NCBI GenBank assembly: GCA_947463285.1 | Contig: CANHTV010000046.1 | Coordinates: forward strand, 1 to 14,380 | Origin: Verrucomicrobiaceae bacterium | GTDB lineage: Bacteria > Verrucomicrobiota > Verrucomicrobiia > Verrucomicrobiales > Verrucomicrobiaceae | Direction of reading: 5' to 3' | Length of the DNA: 14,380 nt | Shown here: in pieces, positions 5,692 through 14,200 of the stretch | How positions within the stretch are numbered: the first letter of the stretch is position 1 | How the letters are laid out: the number at the start of each line of letters is the position of its first letter | Made by a program: the position numbers and the translations under genes | Notes under the pieces: model-generated | What the model saw: the letters and a program-made list of their open reading frames with translations, nothing else | What the model was told of the DNA's origin: nothing | Databases searched by the model: none

Positions 5692-8454
5692 ATGAAACGC
5701 ATCCTTGCCTTTCTCCTTATCGCGGCATCGCTCCATGCCGTGCCGCTGAAGGTTTTCATCCTCGCCGGGCAGTCGAACATGGAGGGCCATGCGAAGCTCG
5801 AGACCTTTGATTACATCGGCGATGATCCAGCGACGGCGCCGCTGTTGAAGATGATGCGGGACGACAAGGGCGAACCGCGTGTGTGCGATCACACCTGGAT
5901 CTCCTACTTCACCGGCAAATACGACGGCAGCGCGAATGGTGAGGGCACCGGCAAACTAACGGCGGGTTATGGAGCGCGAGACGATGCAACGAAGTCGAAT
6001 GGCAAAATTGGCCCCGAGTTCACTTTTGGCCTCACGATAGATACGGCGCTGAAGGAACCGGTGCTCATCATCAAGACCGCGTGGGGCGGCAGAAGCCTGA
6101 ACACGGAGTTTCGTCCACCGAGCGCGGGGCCGTATGAACTCAATGACTACCAAAAGAAGCTCTACTACGGCCCGCCCGGCCATGGCGTGCCGAAGGACAT
6201 GAATCAGTGGCTTGAAGAGAAGCAGCGCGAAACCGGCCGCTTCTACCGCTACATGGTCGAGCATGTGAAGCACGTGCTCGCGGATCCCAAACGCGTTTGC
6301 CCGGCCTACGATGCGAAGGACGGTTACGAGATCGCTGGCTTCGTGTGGCTCCAAGGCTTCAACGACATGGTGGACGGCCACACGTATCCAGATCGCGGCA
6401 AGCCGGGACGCTTTGCGGTTTACAGTGACCTGCTCGCGCACTTCATCCGCGATGTGCGCAAAGATTTCGGTGCGCCGAAGATGCCCTTTGTCATCGGTGT
6501 CATGGGTGTAGGTGGTTTGAAAGCAAACGCGGACACCCTCGCCTTCCGCGAGGCCATGACCGCGCCCGCCTTGATGCCGGAGTTCAAAGGCAATGTCTTC
6601 GCCGTACCCACCGCGCCATTTTGGTCGGAGGAACTGGGCACCATCGACGACAAACGCACCCAGATCCGCCAGATGGGCCATTTCCTCAACTCCAAGCACA
6701 AAGACCACGCCAACGCCGACGCTCACATGACTGAGGCGGAGAAGCGCGAGTATTTGAAGAACTACGAGGCGAAGCTCATCTCGCCCGCCGAAGAAGCGCT
6801 GTGGAAACGCGGTGCCTCAAATGCCGGCTATCACTACCTTGGCTGCGCCAAGACCTTTGCGCTGATGGGCAAGGCCTTCGCGGAGGTTCTGCTGCGTCAG
6901 CCGCCTTCTGCCGCTATCGAAGCGATCGAAGGCGAGATGGCTGGGTATCTCTTCGCCCCGGCGGAAAAAGTGCCGGAGGAGTTCAATGGTGGCTTTTCGC
7001 TCTACGCGGCGGCTTGGCCGCTGGTGGGCACTTATCCAGGGCATCGGTTTCAGACGGGGCTTTGCGGCACGTGGATGCATCCGCAGTGGTCGGAGGCGGA
7101 GAAGCCCAAGGAGAAGTGCTACACGGACATTGAGGGCGGGCTCGGCTGGTGGCGTGACACGCATTTTCCGACGATCACGCCGAAGTTCATCATGGGCGGC
7201 GTGGGGCCGAACTTCTCCGTGATCGCGAACGGTCCCGGCTACGGCGCGGGCACGTGGGAAAAGCCGCGCGGGCAGTATGGCGTGGCGCAACTCAGCCCTT
7301 GGCTACTGATGCCGCTGGATGGTCTGAACCTGAAGCAAGGCACGAGCGGCGAGCTTTTGGGCTATGGCTACTTGCCGTTGCCGCTTACGAACCAAAAAAG
7401 CACCACCGCAGGCAAAAACGTGCCGACGGGCAACCAGTGCTGGACGCTGTTTTTGAGCACCGGCAACTTCAAAGGCCCCGTCGCCTTCTTCACGCCGTTT
7501 TTCTGGTCGCAGGCACTCATCGAGCATCCCGAGTGGACCGGCAAGCTGCTCGACTCCTGCCCTGCGGGCCCCAACAAGCCCATCCAAATGGAGACGCAGC
7601 ATGTGCCCGCCATTTTGACCGACAAACAGGCCCGCGTCGCGCCAACACGCTTCCCCATCGGCGCGGATGGCACCTCCACCGTGCTGCATCGACTCACCGC
7701 GTATAAAAAAGAAGCTCTGTGGGAGGATGTGCAGCGCTGGTTTGAGGGCGGCGCAGCAGCGGATGGCAAGATCAAGCCCGAGGCCGCGGCGATTCATACC
7801 TTCCGTAGCGGCGGCGGCTCGAACTGGAGCATCTACCCACCCGGCACGAAGCGCGATGACAAGATACCGCTCGCCTGGAATGCCTTCGCCACGTCCTTTA
7901 CGCCGAATCCGATCACCTTCGGCTATCAATGGAACGCGCAGCTCAATCGCCGCGAAGGCTCGCTCGTCGTTCTGCCCGAGTATTATCAACTCGGCACCAA
8001 TCCTCGCGGCAAGCCGCAGTGGCAGATCATGGATGCCAAACAAGGCCCTGCCGACGCCAAGCTCACCCAGCACCGCTTTGAAACGCCGATGGAGAAGCCA
8101 CAAGCGCCACGCACGACACCCGACGATGCGAACAGTTGCTGGAAAAAGCCCGGCCCCGTCGCCGGCCCCTTCAAAGCCAAGCTCGGCGATGGCAGCACGC
8201 TCACTTACTACTGGTATCGCTTCGCCGACCAGCCAGCGATGCTCAACGCCGACCTCACGCCCGAAGAACGCGAGCAGGTGCAGCAACGCGTCGAGAAACT
8301 GCATCGCGCCTGGACGAAGGATCGCGACTACCTCACCCCGCCCGATGTCGGCAAGCTGGCGGACATCGATCCCGCGCTCATCCTCACGCCGCCGAAGGGT
8401 TTTGAGATCGGCTACGTGCCCATCGCCACACGGCAGGAGATCGAAACACCATGA
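5692..8454 (+). CDS. SASA-family carbohydrate esterase with large unassigned C-terminal region
   Basis: A signal peptide (MKRILAFLLIAASLHA) leads straight into the block-I motif of sialate O-acetylesterase / acetylxylan-esterase-like proteins: VFILAGQSNMEGH, with Ser28 as the likely nucleophile. A second family block, FVWLQGFNDM, covers residues about 217-226 (usual form W.QGe.N; here Phe replaces Glu). NAGYHYLG around 377-384 supplies a plausible catalytic His381. The esterase part therefore spans about 18-400 and should remove acetyl groups from a glycan outside the cytoplasm. Residues about 405-920 match no family I recognise. They are rich in Trp, Gly and Pro, with blocks such as GGVGPNFSVIANGPGYGAG, LSPWLLMPLDGLN and GYQWNAQLNRREGSLVVLPEYY. 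They contain no second signal peptide or membrane segment. The gene heads a four-gene run and its stop overlaps the next start (ATGA). No convincing promoter was seen in the 66-base gap behind it. Confidence 0.8.
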   Translation: MKRILAFLLIAASLHAVPLKVFILAGQSNMEGHAKLETFDYIGDDPATAPLLKMMRDDKGEPRVCDHTWISYFTGKYDGSANGEGTGKLTAGYGARDDATKSNGKIGPEFTFGLTIDTALKEPVLIIKTAWGGRSLNTEFRPPSAGPYELNDYQKKLYYGPPGHGVPKDMNQWLEEKQRETGRFYRYMVEHVKHVLADPKRVCPAYDAKDGYEIAGFVWLQGFNDMVDGHTYPDRGKPGRFAVYSDLLAHFIRDVRKDFGAPKMPFVIGVMGVGGLKANADTLAFREAMTAPALMPEFKGNVFAVPTAPFWSEELGTIDDKRTQIRQMGHFLNSKHKDHANADAHMTEAEKREYLKNYEAKLISPAEEALWKRGASNAGYHYLGCAKTFALMGKAFAEVLLRQPPSAAIEAIEGEMAGYLFAPAEKVPEEFNGGFSLYAAAWPLVGTYPGHRFQTGLCGTWMHPQWSEAEKPKEKCYTDIEGGLGWWRDTHFPTITPKFIMGGVGPNFSVIANGPGYGAGTWEKPRGQYGVAQLSPWLLMPLDGLNLKQGTSGELLGYGYLPLPLTNQKSTTAGKNVPTGNQCWTLFLSTGNFKGPVAFFTPFFWSQALIEHPEWTGKLLDSCPAGPNKPIQMETQHVPAILTDKQARVAPTRFPIGADGTSTVLHRLTAYKKEALWEDVQRWFEGGAAADGKIKPEAAAIHTFRSGGGSNWSIYPPGTKRDDKIPLAWNAFATSFTPNPITFGYQWNAQLNRREGSLVVLPEYYQLGTNPRGKPQWQIMDAKQGPADAKLTQHRFETPMEKPQAPRTTPDDANSCWKKPGPVAGPFKAKLGDGSTLTYYWYRFADQPAMLNADLTPEEREQVQQRVEKLHRAWTKDRDYLTPPDVGKLADIDPALILTPPKGFEIGYVPIATRQEIETP

Positions 8455-9968
8455 AGTCCTTCGTTCTGCTGCTTTCGGCATTCGCCATTCATCACACGGC
8501 ATTTTCATCGCCGCCCAACATCCTCCTCATTCTCGCTGACGACCTCGGCTATGGCGATGTGCGCTGCTACAACGCCGACTCGAAGGTGCCCACACCGAAC
8601 ATCGACCGGCTCGTGAGCGAGGGCATGCACTTCACCGATGCGCACAGTCCGGCCACGGTGTGCACGCCGTCGCGCTACAGCCTCATGACCGGGCAGATGG
8701 CGTTTCGGGTGCCGAGCGGCGGCACGGTGTTTCAGGGCACGGGCGGGCCGTCATTGATCGCGCCGGGAAGGCTCACGCTGCCGGCGATGTTGAAGCAGCA
8801 AGGCTACGCCACCACTGCGGTCGGCAAATGGCACATCGGGCTCACGTTTCGCGATCAGGCGGGTGGGGCGATCCACTCCGGTGAACGCGCTGCCCTGCAG
8901 CGCATTGATTACTCTTGCCGCATCGAAGGCGGACCGCTTGATCATGGCTTTGATCGCTTCTTCGGTACAGCCTGCTGCCCCACCACAGATTGGCTTTACG
9001 CGTTCATTGATGGCGATCACATCCCGGTGCCTCCCACTGGTCCCATCGACAAATCGAAGCTGCCCAAGCATCCGTATGCCAACGATTGCCGCGCTGGGTT
9101 CATCGCGCCCGACTTTCCGATGGAGGAGGTCGATCTCGTATTCTTGAAGAAGAGCCGCGACTTCATCGCGCAGCACGCACGCACCTCGCCGAAGCAGCCT
9201 TTCTTCCTCTACCATGCCACGCAGGCTGTGCATTTGCCGTCGTTCGCCGCACCGGAGTTCCAAGGAAAATCGAAAGCCGGACCGCATGGCGACTTCATCG
9301 CCGAGTTCGACCACATCGTCGGCGAATTGATGCGCGAACTCGACCAACACGGCCTCGCCGACAACACCCTCGTCATCCTCAGCAGCGACAACGGCCCTGA
9401 AGTCTCGAGCGTCGTCCACATGCGTGCCGATCATGCTCACGACGGCGCGAAACCCTGGCGCGGCATCAAACGCGATGCGTGGGAAGGCGGCCACCGCGTC
9501 CCGTTCATCGTGCGCTGGCCTGGAAAGGTCAAAGCGGGCGGCACCAGCGATCAAACCCTCTGCCTCACCGACATCATGGCTACCGTCGCGGCGATCACCG
9601 CTGCTGAGTTGCCGCACAATGCCGCAGAGGACAGCTTCAACCTGCTGCCCGCCCTCGAAGGCCACGCCACAGCTCCGATCCGGCCCTATTTGCTCACCCA
9701 TGCCTTTGGCGGGCAGCGCACGCTTTCGATTCGTCGCGCGAACTGGAAATACATCGCCCACCGCGGCTCCGGCGGAAACAACTACGACAAAGGCGAGCTG
9801 AAGCCCTACGCCCTGCCCGACACCGATCCCGACGCCCCCGGCCAGCTCTACGACCTCGCCACCGATCCCGGCGAGGCGACGAATCTTTACTCGCAGAAGC
9901 CGGAGATCGTGAAGGAACTCCAAGCACTCCTCGAACAATCGAAAACCACCGGTCGCAGTCGTCCATGA
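8451..9968 (+). CDS. Secreted sulfatase (S1 family, CTPSR type)
   Basis: A 505-residue full-length sulfatase with signal peptide MKSFVLLLSAFAIHHTAFSS. It hydrolyses a sulfate ester, probably on a polysaccharide. The metal-binding NILLILADDLGYGD (Asp30, Asp31) is followed by the maturation motif VCTPSR, in which Cys71 must be oxidised to formylglycine. Further family hallmarks are AVGKWHIG about 126, LDHGFDRFFG about 165, and VILSSDNGPE with Asp313/Asn314 completing the Ca2+ site. KPWRGIKRDAWEGGHRVPFIVRWPG follows in two steps (KPWRGIKRDAWEGG, then HRVPFIVRWPG) near residues 335-360. The C-terminal subdomain ends with QLYDLATDPGEATNLY, the usual close of this family. The start overlaps the esterase stop by four bases (ATGA), with AGGAG 11 bases upstream. 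The stop overlaps the next gene in the same way. The exact substrate is not predictable by eye. Confidence 0.92.
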   Translation: MKSFVLLLSAFAIHHTAFSSPPNILLILADDLGYGDVRCYNADSKVPTPNIDRLVSEGMHFTDAHSPATVCTPSRYSLMTGQMAFRVPSGGTVFQGTGGPSLIAPGRLTLPAMLKQQGYATTAVGKWHIGLTFRDQAGGAIHSGERAALQRIDYSCRIEGGPLDHGFDRFFGTACCPTTDWLYAFIDGDHIPVPPTGPIDKSKLPKHPYANDCRAGFIAPDFPMEEVDLVFLKKSRDFIAQHARTSPKQPFFLYHATQAVHLPSFAAPEFQGKSKAGPHGDFIAEFDHIVGELMRELDQHGLADNTLVILSSDNGPEVSSVVHMRADHAHDGAKPWRGIKRDAWEGGHRVPFIVRWPGKVKAGGTSDQTLCLTDIMATVAAITAAELPHNAAEDSFNLLPALEGHATAPIRPYLLTHAFGGQRTLSIRRANWKYIAHRGSGGNNYDKGELKPYALPDTDPDAPGQLYDLATDPGEATNLYSQKPEIVKELQALLEQSKTTGRSRP

Positions 9969-11431
9969 AGAGCATTGTCACCCTTTTTTGTGCACTCAGC
10001 ATCCTCGGCTCTACCGAGGCGGCGGAGAGCAGGCCCAACGTGCTTTTCATCGCGCTGGATGATCTTAATGACTGGATCGGCTGCCTGGGCGGGCATCCGC
10101 AGACGAAGACGCCGAATCTCGACCGACTCGCGGCGAGCGGCGTGTTGTTTCGAAATGCCTACACGGCTGCGGCTTCGTGCAATCCTTCGCGCACGGCGAT
10201 CTTCAGCGGTCTGCCGCCGCATCGCTCGGGACTTTACAATAACCTGCAAAAGATGCGCGAGGTGATGCCGGAGGGGGAGCTGCTGCCGCGTTATTTTTCG
10301 AAGCAGGGCTACTGGAGCGCGGGCTCGGGCAAGATGTTGCACTACATCATCGATCCGCCGTCGTGGGATGATTACTTCCCGGCCAAAGCGAAGGACAATC
10401 CTTTTCCGCACACGTTTTATCCCGAGAAACGGCCCGTGAGCCTGCCGCGTGCCGGTGACTGGCAATACGTCGAGACCGACTGGGCGGCGCTCGACGTGAC
10501 CGACGAGCAGTTTGGCGGGGATTGGGCCGTAACGAAGTGGATTGGCGAGCAACTGAATGCGCAGAAAGTGGCTTCGGCTTTAGCCGAAGATGATGGATCG
10601 AAGGTGCGGCTAAAGCCGCAGCCACTTTTTCTCGCCTGCGGCATCTACCGGCCGCATGAGCCGTGGTTTGTGCCGAAGCAGTATTTCGAGCCGTTTCCGC
10701 TGGAAAGCATCCAGCTTCCGCCCGGCTACAAAGCGGATGATGTCGATGATTTGCCGCCCGCAGGCCAGCGACTCGCGCGGAACCGCTACTTCGCACACAT
10801 TCACAAGCACGAGCAGTGGAAGAAGGGTATCCAGGCCTATCTCGCGTCGATTCACTACGCCGATGCGATGCTCGGTCGCGTGCTCGATGCGCTCGAAATG
10901 AGCTCTCAGCGCGACAACACGATCGTCGTGCTCTGGAGCGATCACGGCTGGCATCTCGGCGAGAAGGAGCATTGGCAAAAGTTCACCGGCTGGCGTGTTT
11001 GCGCTCGCGTTCCGCTCATGATCCGCGTGCCGAAAGGTGCGCCCGGTTTGCCCGAAGGCACTACGCCTGGCAGCGTGTGTGATCGCCCGGTGAGCCTCGT
11101 GGATCTGTTTGGCACGCTCACCGATCTGTGCGGCCTGCCGCCAAAAGCGGACATTAACAGCAGCAGCCTCGCGCCGCTGCTGAGCAACCCGCAGGCCGAA
11201 TGGCCACACGCCGCTCTCACTCATCTCGACAAGCCCGAGAACTACGCCATCAGCACCGAGCGCTGGCGCTACATCCACTACGCCAGCAACGAAGAAGAGC
11301 TCTACGACCTCAAAACCGATCCTTACGAATGGACAAACCTCGCCACAAACCCCGAGCATGCTAACAAGCTCGCTGAGATGCGTTTGCTTGCTCCCAAGAA
11401 CATCGCTCCTGTCCACAAATCGAAACCATGA
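9965..11431 (+). CDS. Secreted sulfatase, iduronate-2-sulfatase-like
   Basis: A 488-residue sulfatase with signal peptide MKSIVTLFCALSILGSTEAA. NVLFIALDDLNDWIGCLGGH supplies Asp32/Asp33, and SCNPSR supplies Cys72, the residue converted to formylglycine. The first x in C-x-P-S-R is Asn, which the consensus allows. VVLWSDHGWHLGEKEHW has Asp-His rather than Asp-Asn and strongly resembles the iduronate-2-sulfatase branch, as do ACGIYRPHEPWFVPKQYF and ELYDLKTDPYEWTNLA near the end. The substrate is therefore probably a sulfated uronic acid or related sugar, by family analogy only. Residues 201-222 are encoded by a 64-bp inverted repeat (see separate entry) that seems to have been inserted just before the conserved LFLACGIYRPH strand. 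The reading frame stays open. The gene overlaps both neighbours by four bases (ATGA), so it is translationally coupled on each side. Confidence 0.92.
   Translation: MKSIVTLFCALSILGSTEAAESRPNVLFIALDDLNDWIGCLGGHPQTKTPNLDRLAASGVLFRNAYTAAASCNPSRTAIFSGLPPHRSGLYNNLQKMREVMPEGELLPRYFSKQGYWSAGSGKMLHYIIDPPSWDDYFPAKAKDNPFPHTFYPEKRPVSLPRAGDWQYVETDWAALDVTDEQFGGDWAVTKWIGEQLNAQKVASALAEDDGSKVRLKPQPLFLACGIYRPHEPWFVPKQYFEPFPLESIQLPPGYKADDVDDLPPAGQRLARNRYFAHIHKHEQWKKGIQAYLASIHYADAMLGRVLDALEMSSQRDNTIVVLWSDHGWHLGEKEHWQKFTGWRVCARVPLMIRVPKGAPGLPEGTTPGSVCDRPVSLVDLFGTLTDLCGLPPKADINSSSLAPLLSNPQAEWPHAALTHLDKPENYAISTERWRYIHYASNEEELYDLKTDPYEWTNLATNPEHANKLAEMRLLAPKNIAPVHKSKP
10565..10628. repeat. REP/MITE-like 64-bp inverted repeat inside the sulfatase gene
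   Basis: Two 22-base arms (10565-10586 and 10607-10628) are inverted copies with 21 of 22 positions matching, around a 20-base spacer. Each arm starts or ends with AAAGTGGCT/AGCCACTTT and carries the core GGCTTTAGCC / GGCTAAAGCC. Each arm is also a smaller hairpin in itself: CTTCGGC-TTTA-GCCGAAG at 10572-10589 and GCGGC-TAAA-GCCGC at 10606-10619. The nested symmetry is typical of dispersed palindromic elements. It is read through in frame and codes for residues 201-222 of the sulfatase. No second copy was noticed in this window. Confidence 0.7.
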
Positions 11432-12966
11432 ACATCGTCTCCATTTTTAACGACGTGATCGGTCCCGTGATGCGCGGGCCATCGAGTTCACACTGTGCGG
11501 CGGCGCTACGCATCGGGCGGCTGGCGCGGGATTTGATGGACGGCGAGATAAGCGAGGTGCTCGTCGAGTTTGATCGCGAAGGCTCGCTGCCGACCACGCA
11601 CGACAGCCAAGGCAGCGATATGGGCCTGTTTGGTGGTTTGCTGGGCTGGGAAGCTGATGATGAGCGGCTGCCGGAGTCGGCGAAAGCGCTGGCGGAGGCT
11701 GGGATCAAGCTGCGCATTGAAACTGTCGATGTGGGTGATCCGCATCCGAATACCTATCGACTGACATTGATGAACTCGCGTGAAACGCACTCGCTCATCG
11801 CCATCTCGACTGGTGGTGGGATGATGGAGGTGCTGAGTATCGACGGTGTGGAGCTGCACATGGACGGCGGGTATCATGAGACGCTGATTTGGGCGCCGAA
11901 GGGCGCTGAGGCGCATTTCGAGGCCGATGAGGTCATCGTTCACGATTTAAGCAATGCGCAGCTCATCCAGGTCAAATCCGACCGATTCGTCGGATCAGAC
12001 GAATCATTCACCACCAAGCGGCTCTCCCCCGTGCTTCCGGTGCCATCGCGAAAAAACCTCCGCGTGCCCTTCACCAGCTGCGCTGACATGCTGAAGCACA
12101 ACGGAGCCCAAAACACGCCACTCTGGCAGCTCGCCATCGAATACGAGAGGGCTCGCGGCAGCTTCACCGAACGCGAAGTTATCGAAAAGATGCTCACCAT
12201 TGTGCGCATCCTGCGGAAATCCATCGCCAGCGGCATCGCGGGCACGAGTTACGAGGATCGCGTGCTGCATCATCAGAGCGGACGCTTTGCCGAGATGATG
12301 AACGCAGGGCGTCTGCTCGATGGGGGTGCGTTGAATCGCATCATCCTCTACGTCACCGCCTTGATGGAAATGAAGAGCAGCATGGGTGTCATTGTCGCGG
12401 CTCCAACTGCTGGCGCCTGTGCTGCCTTGCCAGGAGCGGTCATCGCGATGGCCGAGACAATGAGCCATGACGAAGAAGACATGGCCAAAGCGATGCTCGC
12501 CGCCGGGCTGATCGGGGTCTTCATCGCCACACGCTGGACCTTCGCGGCCGAAGTCGGTGGCTGTCAGGCTGAGGGAGGCTCTGCAGCATCAATGGCGGCA
12601 GCCGCGCTCGTCACGCTCGCAGGTGGTTCAAGGGATCAGGCCATCGCAGCAGCATCAATGGCATTCCAATCGATGCTGGGACTGATCTGCGATCCCATCG
12701 CCAATCGCGTCGAAGCACCGTGCCTCGGCAAGAATGTGATGGCCGCTAGCAACGCGCTGTCATGTGCGAACATGGCGCTCGCCAGTTTCGATCCGCTGAT
12801 CCCGCTGGATGAAGTCATCGATGCCGCCAAATCCGTCGCCGATCGCATGCCCCGCGAGCACCGCTGCACCTCCCTCGGCGGCCTCGCCGTCACCCCTACC
12901 TCCCACGAAATCGAAAAGCGTCTCGCCAACCTCAAGAAAGGCTGCGGGAGCTGTGCCTGTCATTGA
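11428..12966 (+). CDS. sdaA: L-serine ammonia-lyase, iron-sulfur type, single chain
   Basis: This 512-residue cytoplasmic enzyme deaminates L-serine to pyruvate and ammonia using an oxygen-sensitive [4Fe-4S] cluster. The N-terminal beta domain (about 1-190) begins IFNDVIGPVMRGPSSSH, with the serine-binding SSSH at 19-22. It also has the HDSQGSDMGLFGGLLGW and STGGGMMEV signatures. The catalytic alpha domain (about 220-500) contains VAAPTAGACAALPG, EVGGCQAEGGSAASM and LICDPIANRVEAPCLGKN. Cys379, Cys421 and Cys432 have the 42- and 11-residue spacing I recall for the cluster ligands of the Legionella enzyme (343, 385, 396). The chain ends GCGSCACH, and a C-terminal cysteine is the known 'tail-in-mouth' fourth ligand in that enzyme. 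No signal peptide is present. The start overlaps the sulfatase stop by four bases (ATGA), which ties a cytoplasmic amino-acid enzyme to a set of exported glycan enzymes. The assignment is firm; which isozyme name fits is less certain. Confidence 0.93.
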   Translation: MNIVSIFNDVIGPVMRGPSSSHCAAALRIGRLARDLMDGEISEVLVEFDREGSLPTTHDSQGSDMGLFGGLLGWEADDERLPESAKALAEAGIKLRIETVDVGDPHPNTYRLTLMNSRETHSLIAISTGGGMMEVLSIDGVELHMDGGYHETLIWAPKGAEAHFEADEVIVHDLSNAQLIQVKSDRFVGSDESFTTKRLSPVLPVPSRKNLRVPFTSCADMLKHNGAQNTPLWQLAIEYERARGSFTEREVIEKMLTIVRILRKSIASGIAGTSYEDRVLHHQSGRFAEMMNAGRLLDGGALNRIILYVTALMEMKSSMGVIVAAPTAGACAALPGAVIAMAETMSHDEEDMAKAMLAAGLIGVFIATRWTFAAEVGGCQAEGGSAASMAAAALVTLAGGSRDQAIAAASMAFQSMLGLICDPIANRVEAPCLGKNVMAASNALSCANMALASFDPLIPLDEVIDAAKSVADRMPREHRCTSLGGLAVTPTSHEIEKRLANLKKGCGSCACH

Positions 12967-13008
12967 ATTCAGGGACAGACATCCTCTACGACGCCTGTTT
13001 GATCATCA

Positions 13009-14115
13009 TCAGAACACCTGGAGGTCAAAACCCGCCGATGCGACACGCTGCCCATTGATTTGCAGCTCAATGCGATGATGGCCAGGATGGTGTTTGCGCG
13101 TGGTGAAGTCGCGAATGACCTGATTCTTCCTTAATTGTAAAGTTTGGTGCGGCATGAGCTCGATCTCTGTCCATTTAAAAACCTTCTCAAAGGCAGCTCC
13201 ACGAGCTTTCATGTAATGAATGACGTAATCCACGGCCAGACGCTGCGACTTCGCGGATTCAGACGAGACCTCCGCCATGATGACGAGGCGCTCACCGAGT
13301 TTGATATGTGGAGCAGATAGAGTGAGGGATGCCCTCACAGCGGCTATTTCCCCAAAACCAAAGAGCTGAAGCGCGCGCGGATGTCCGCGCTTGATGAGCG
13401 TGCGGCAGGCGTGGCGGGCGATCCAAGCAAGAGTCTCTTTTTCAAGATCCCAAGCCTCAAGACGACTCAGAACCCAATCCGGGTGGTCTTTGGTGATGTC
13501 ATTCAAATGGTTCGCGACAGAGCGGCGAACATAGAGTGATGGATCATCCTTGAGGGCCTCGATAATGGCTGCACAGGGAGCTGGATCGCACACGAGAGCA
13601 GCGAGCCTCATGCCCCAGGGGAGACGCGGACGCGAACCTTCGCTGGCGAGACGGCGCACGTGTTCATCAGCGTCCTGGGTCCAGCGGAGCAGGAATTCAA
13701 ACGCACGAGATTGATTCGACAGGATGAATCCACGCACGGCAAATTCGGCGGAGCCAAAACGTGTAAAGAATCGCAGCGCCTCCATGGAAAAGTCGAACTC
13801 TGCCGCGCCATACGTCGCCACGAAGTCACTGAGAAAAATCGCGATAAAGGAATGATCGAGACGTGGCGCGAGCTTTTGCAACAGGCGGACTTTTTGCTGA
13901 AATGAGCTAGGCAAAGCCGCATCCACAGCAACCGCGCATTCATGCAGACGCTGCATCAAGCTGCGCTCGGCAAGTCCGTTGAGTACGTGTTTCAAGAAGC
14001 GTTTTTCGTCGAACTTGGCCGAAAGTGTCCCCAGCTCGCGGGCAATGAAGCGGTAGCGTTTTTCATCAAACCAGTCTTTGAGCTGAGGAGGAAGTGGATC
14101 GTCAGAGGCGGGCAT
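13009..14115 (-). CDS. AlkC-type DNA-3-methyladenine glycosylase (HEAT-repeat, with Ig-like C-terminus)
   Basis: A 368-residue soluble protein without signal peptide. Residues about 10-255 form helical HEAT-like repeats, with the AlkC/AlkD-family signature WTQDADEHVRRLASEGSRPRLPWG at about 145-168 (read as two parts, WTQDADEHVRRLASEG and SRPRLPWG). Residues from about 262 to the end are beta-rich, with ALRASLTL-like strands and a closing VASAGFDLQVF, consistent with the Ig-like domain described for the AlkC subgroup and absent from AlkD. Enzymes of this family excise N3-alkylated purines from DNA without flipping the base. The gene stands alone on the minus strand. It converges on the serine ammonia-lyase gene with a 42-base gap that shows no strong terminator hairpin. 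Its start is 85 bases after the DUF1501 stop, so read-through is possible but no functional link is evident. The family is confident; the AlkC subgroup rests on the C-terminal domain. Confidence 0.82.
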   Translation of the reverse strand: MPASDDPLPPQLKDWFDEKRYRFIARELGTLSAKFDEKRFLKHVLNGLAERSLMQRLHECAVAVDAALPSSFQQKVRLLQKLAPRLDHSFIAIFLSDFVATYGAAEFDFSMEALRFFTRFGSAEFAVRGFILSNQSRAFEFLLRWTQDADEHVRRLASEGSRPRLPWGMRLAALVCDPAPCAAIIEALKDDPSLYVRRSVANHLNDITKDHPDWVLSRLEAWDLEKETLAWIARHACRTLIKRGHPRALQLFGFGEIAAVRASLTLSAPHIKLGERLVIMAEVSSESAKSQRLAVDYVIHYMKARGAAFEKVFKWTEIELMPHQTLQLRKNQVIRDFTTRKHHPGHHRIELQINGQRVASAGFDLQVF

Positions 14116-14200
14116 GAAGAAAGATTGATGTTGCAGGGTTTAACACCGTCTTTAGCAGACCGCGAGTTCAGTCCGCAGCAATAGCTTCATTTCCAATTCA

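Noticed and set aside
7303..8508. A 401-codon minus-strand open frame.
   Set aside because: It is antisense to the C-terminal half of the esterase gene. Its translation is rich in Arg, Ala, Gly and Glu with no motif, as expected for a shadow frame in GC-rich coding DNA.
8751..9938. A 395-codon minus-strand open frame.
   Set aside because: It is a shadow of the first sulfatase, which has all family motifs on the plus strand. The antisense product resembles nothing.
10572..10630. The hairpins followed by TTTTT in the second sulfatase, considered as an intrinsic terminator.
   Set aside because: They sit inside an intact conserved coding sequence. The nested two-arm symmetry fits a dispersed palindromic repeat better than a terminator, although some attenuation cannot be excluded.
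12957..12981. A weak CTGTC / GACAG stem after the serine ammonia-lyase gene, considered as a terminator.
   Set aside because: The stem is only five pairs with a long loop and there is no T-run, so I cannot call a terminator between the convergent genes.
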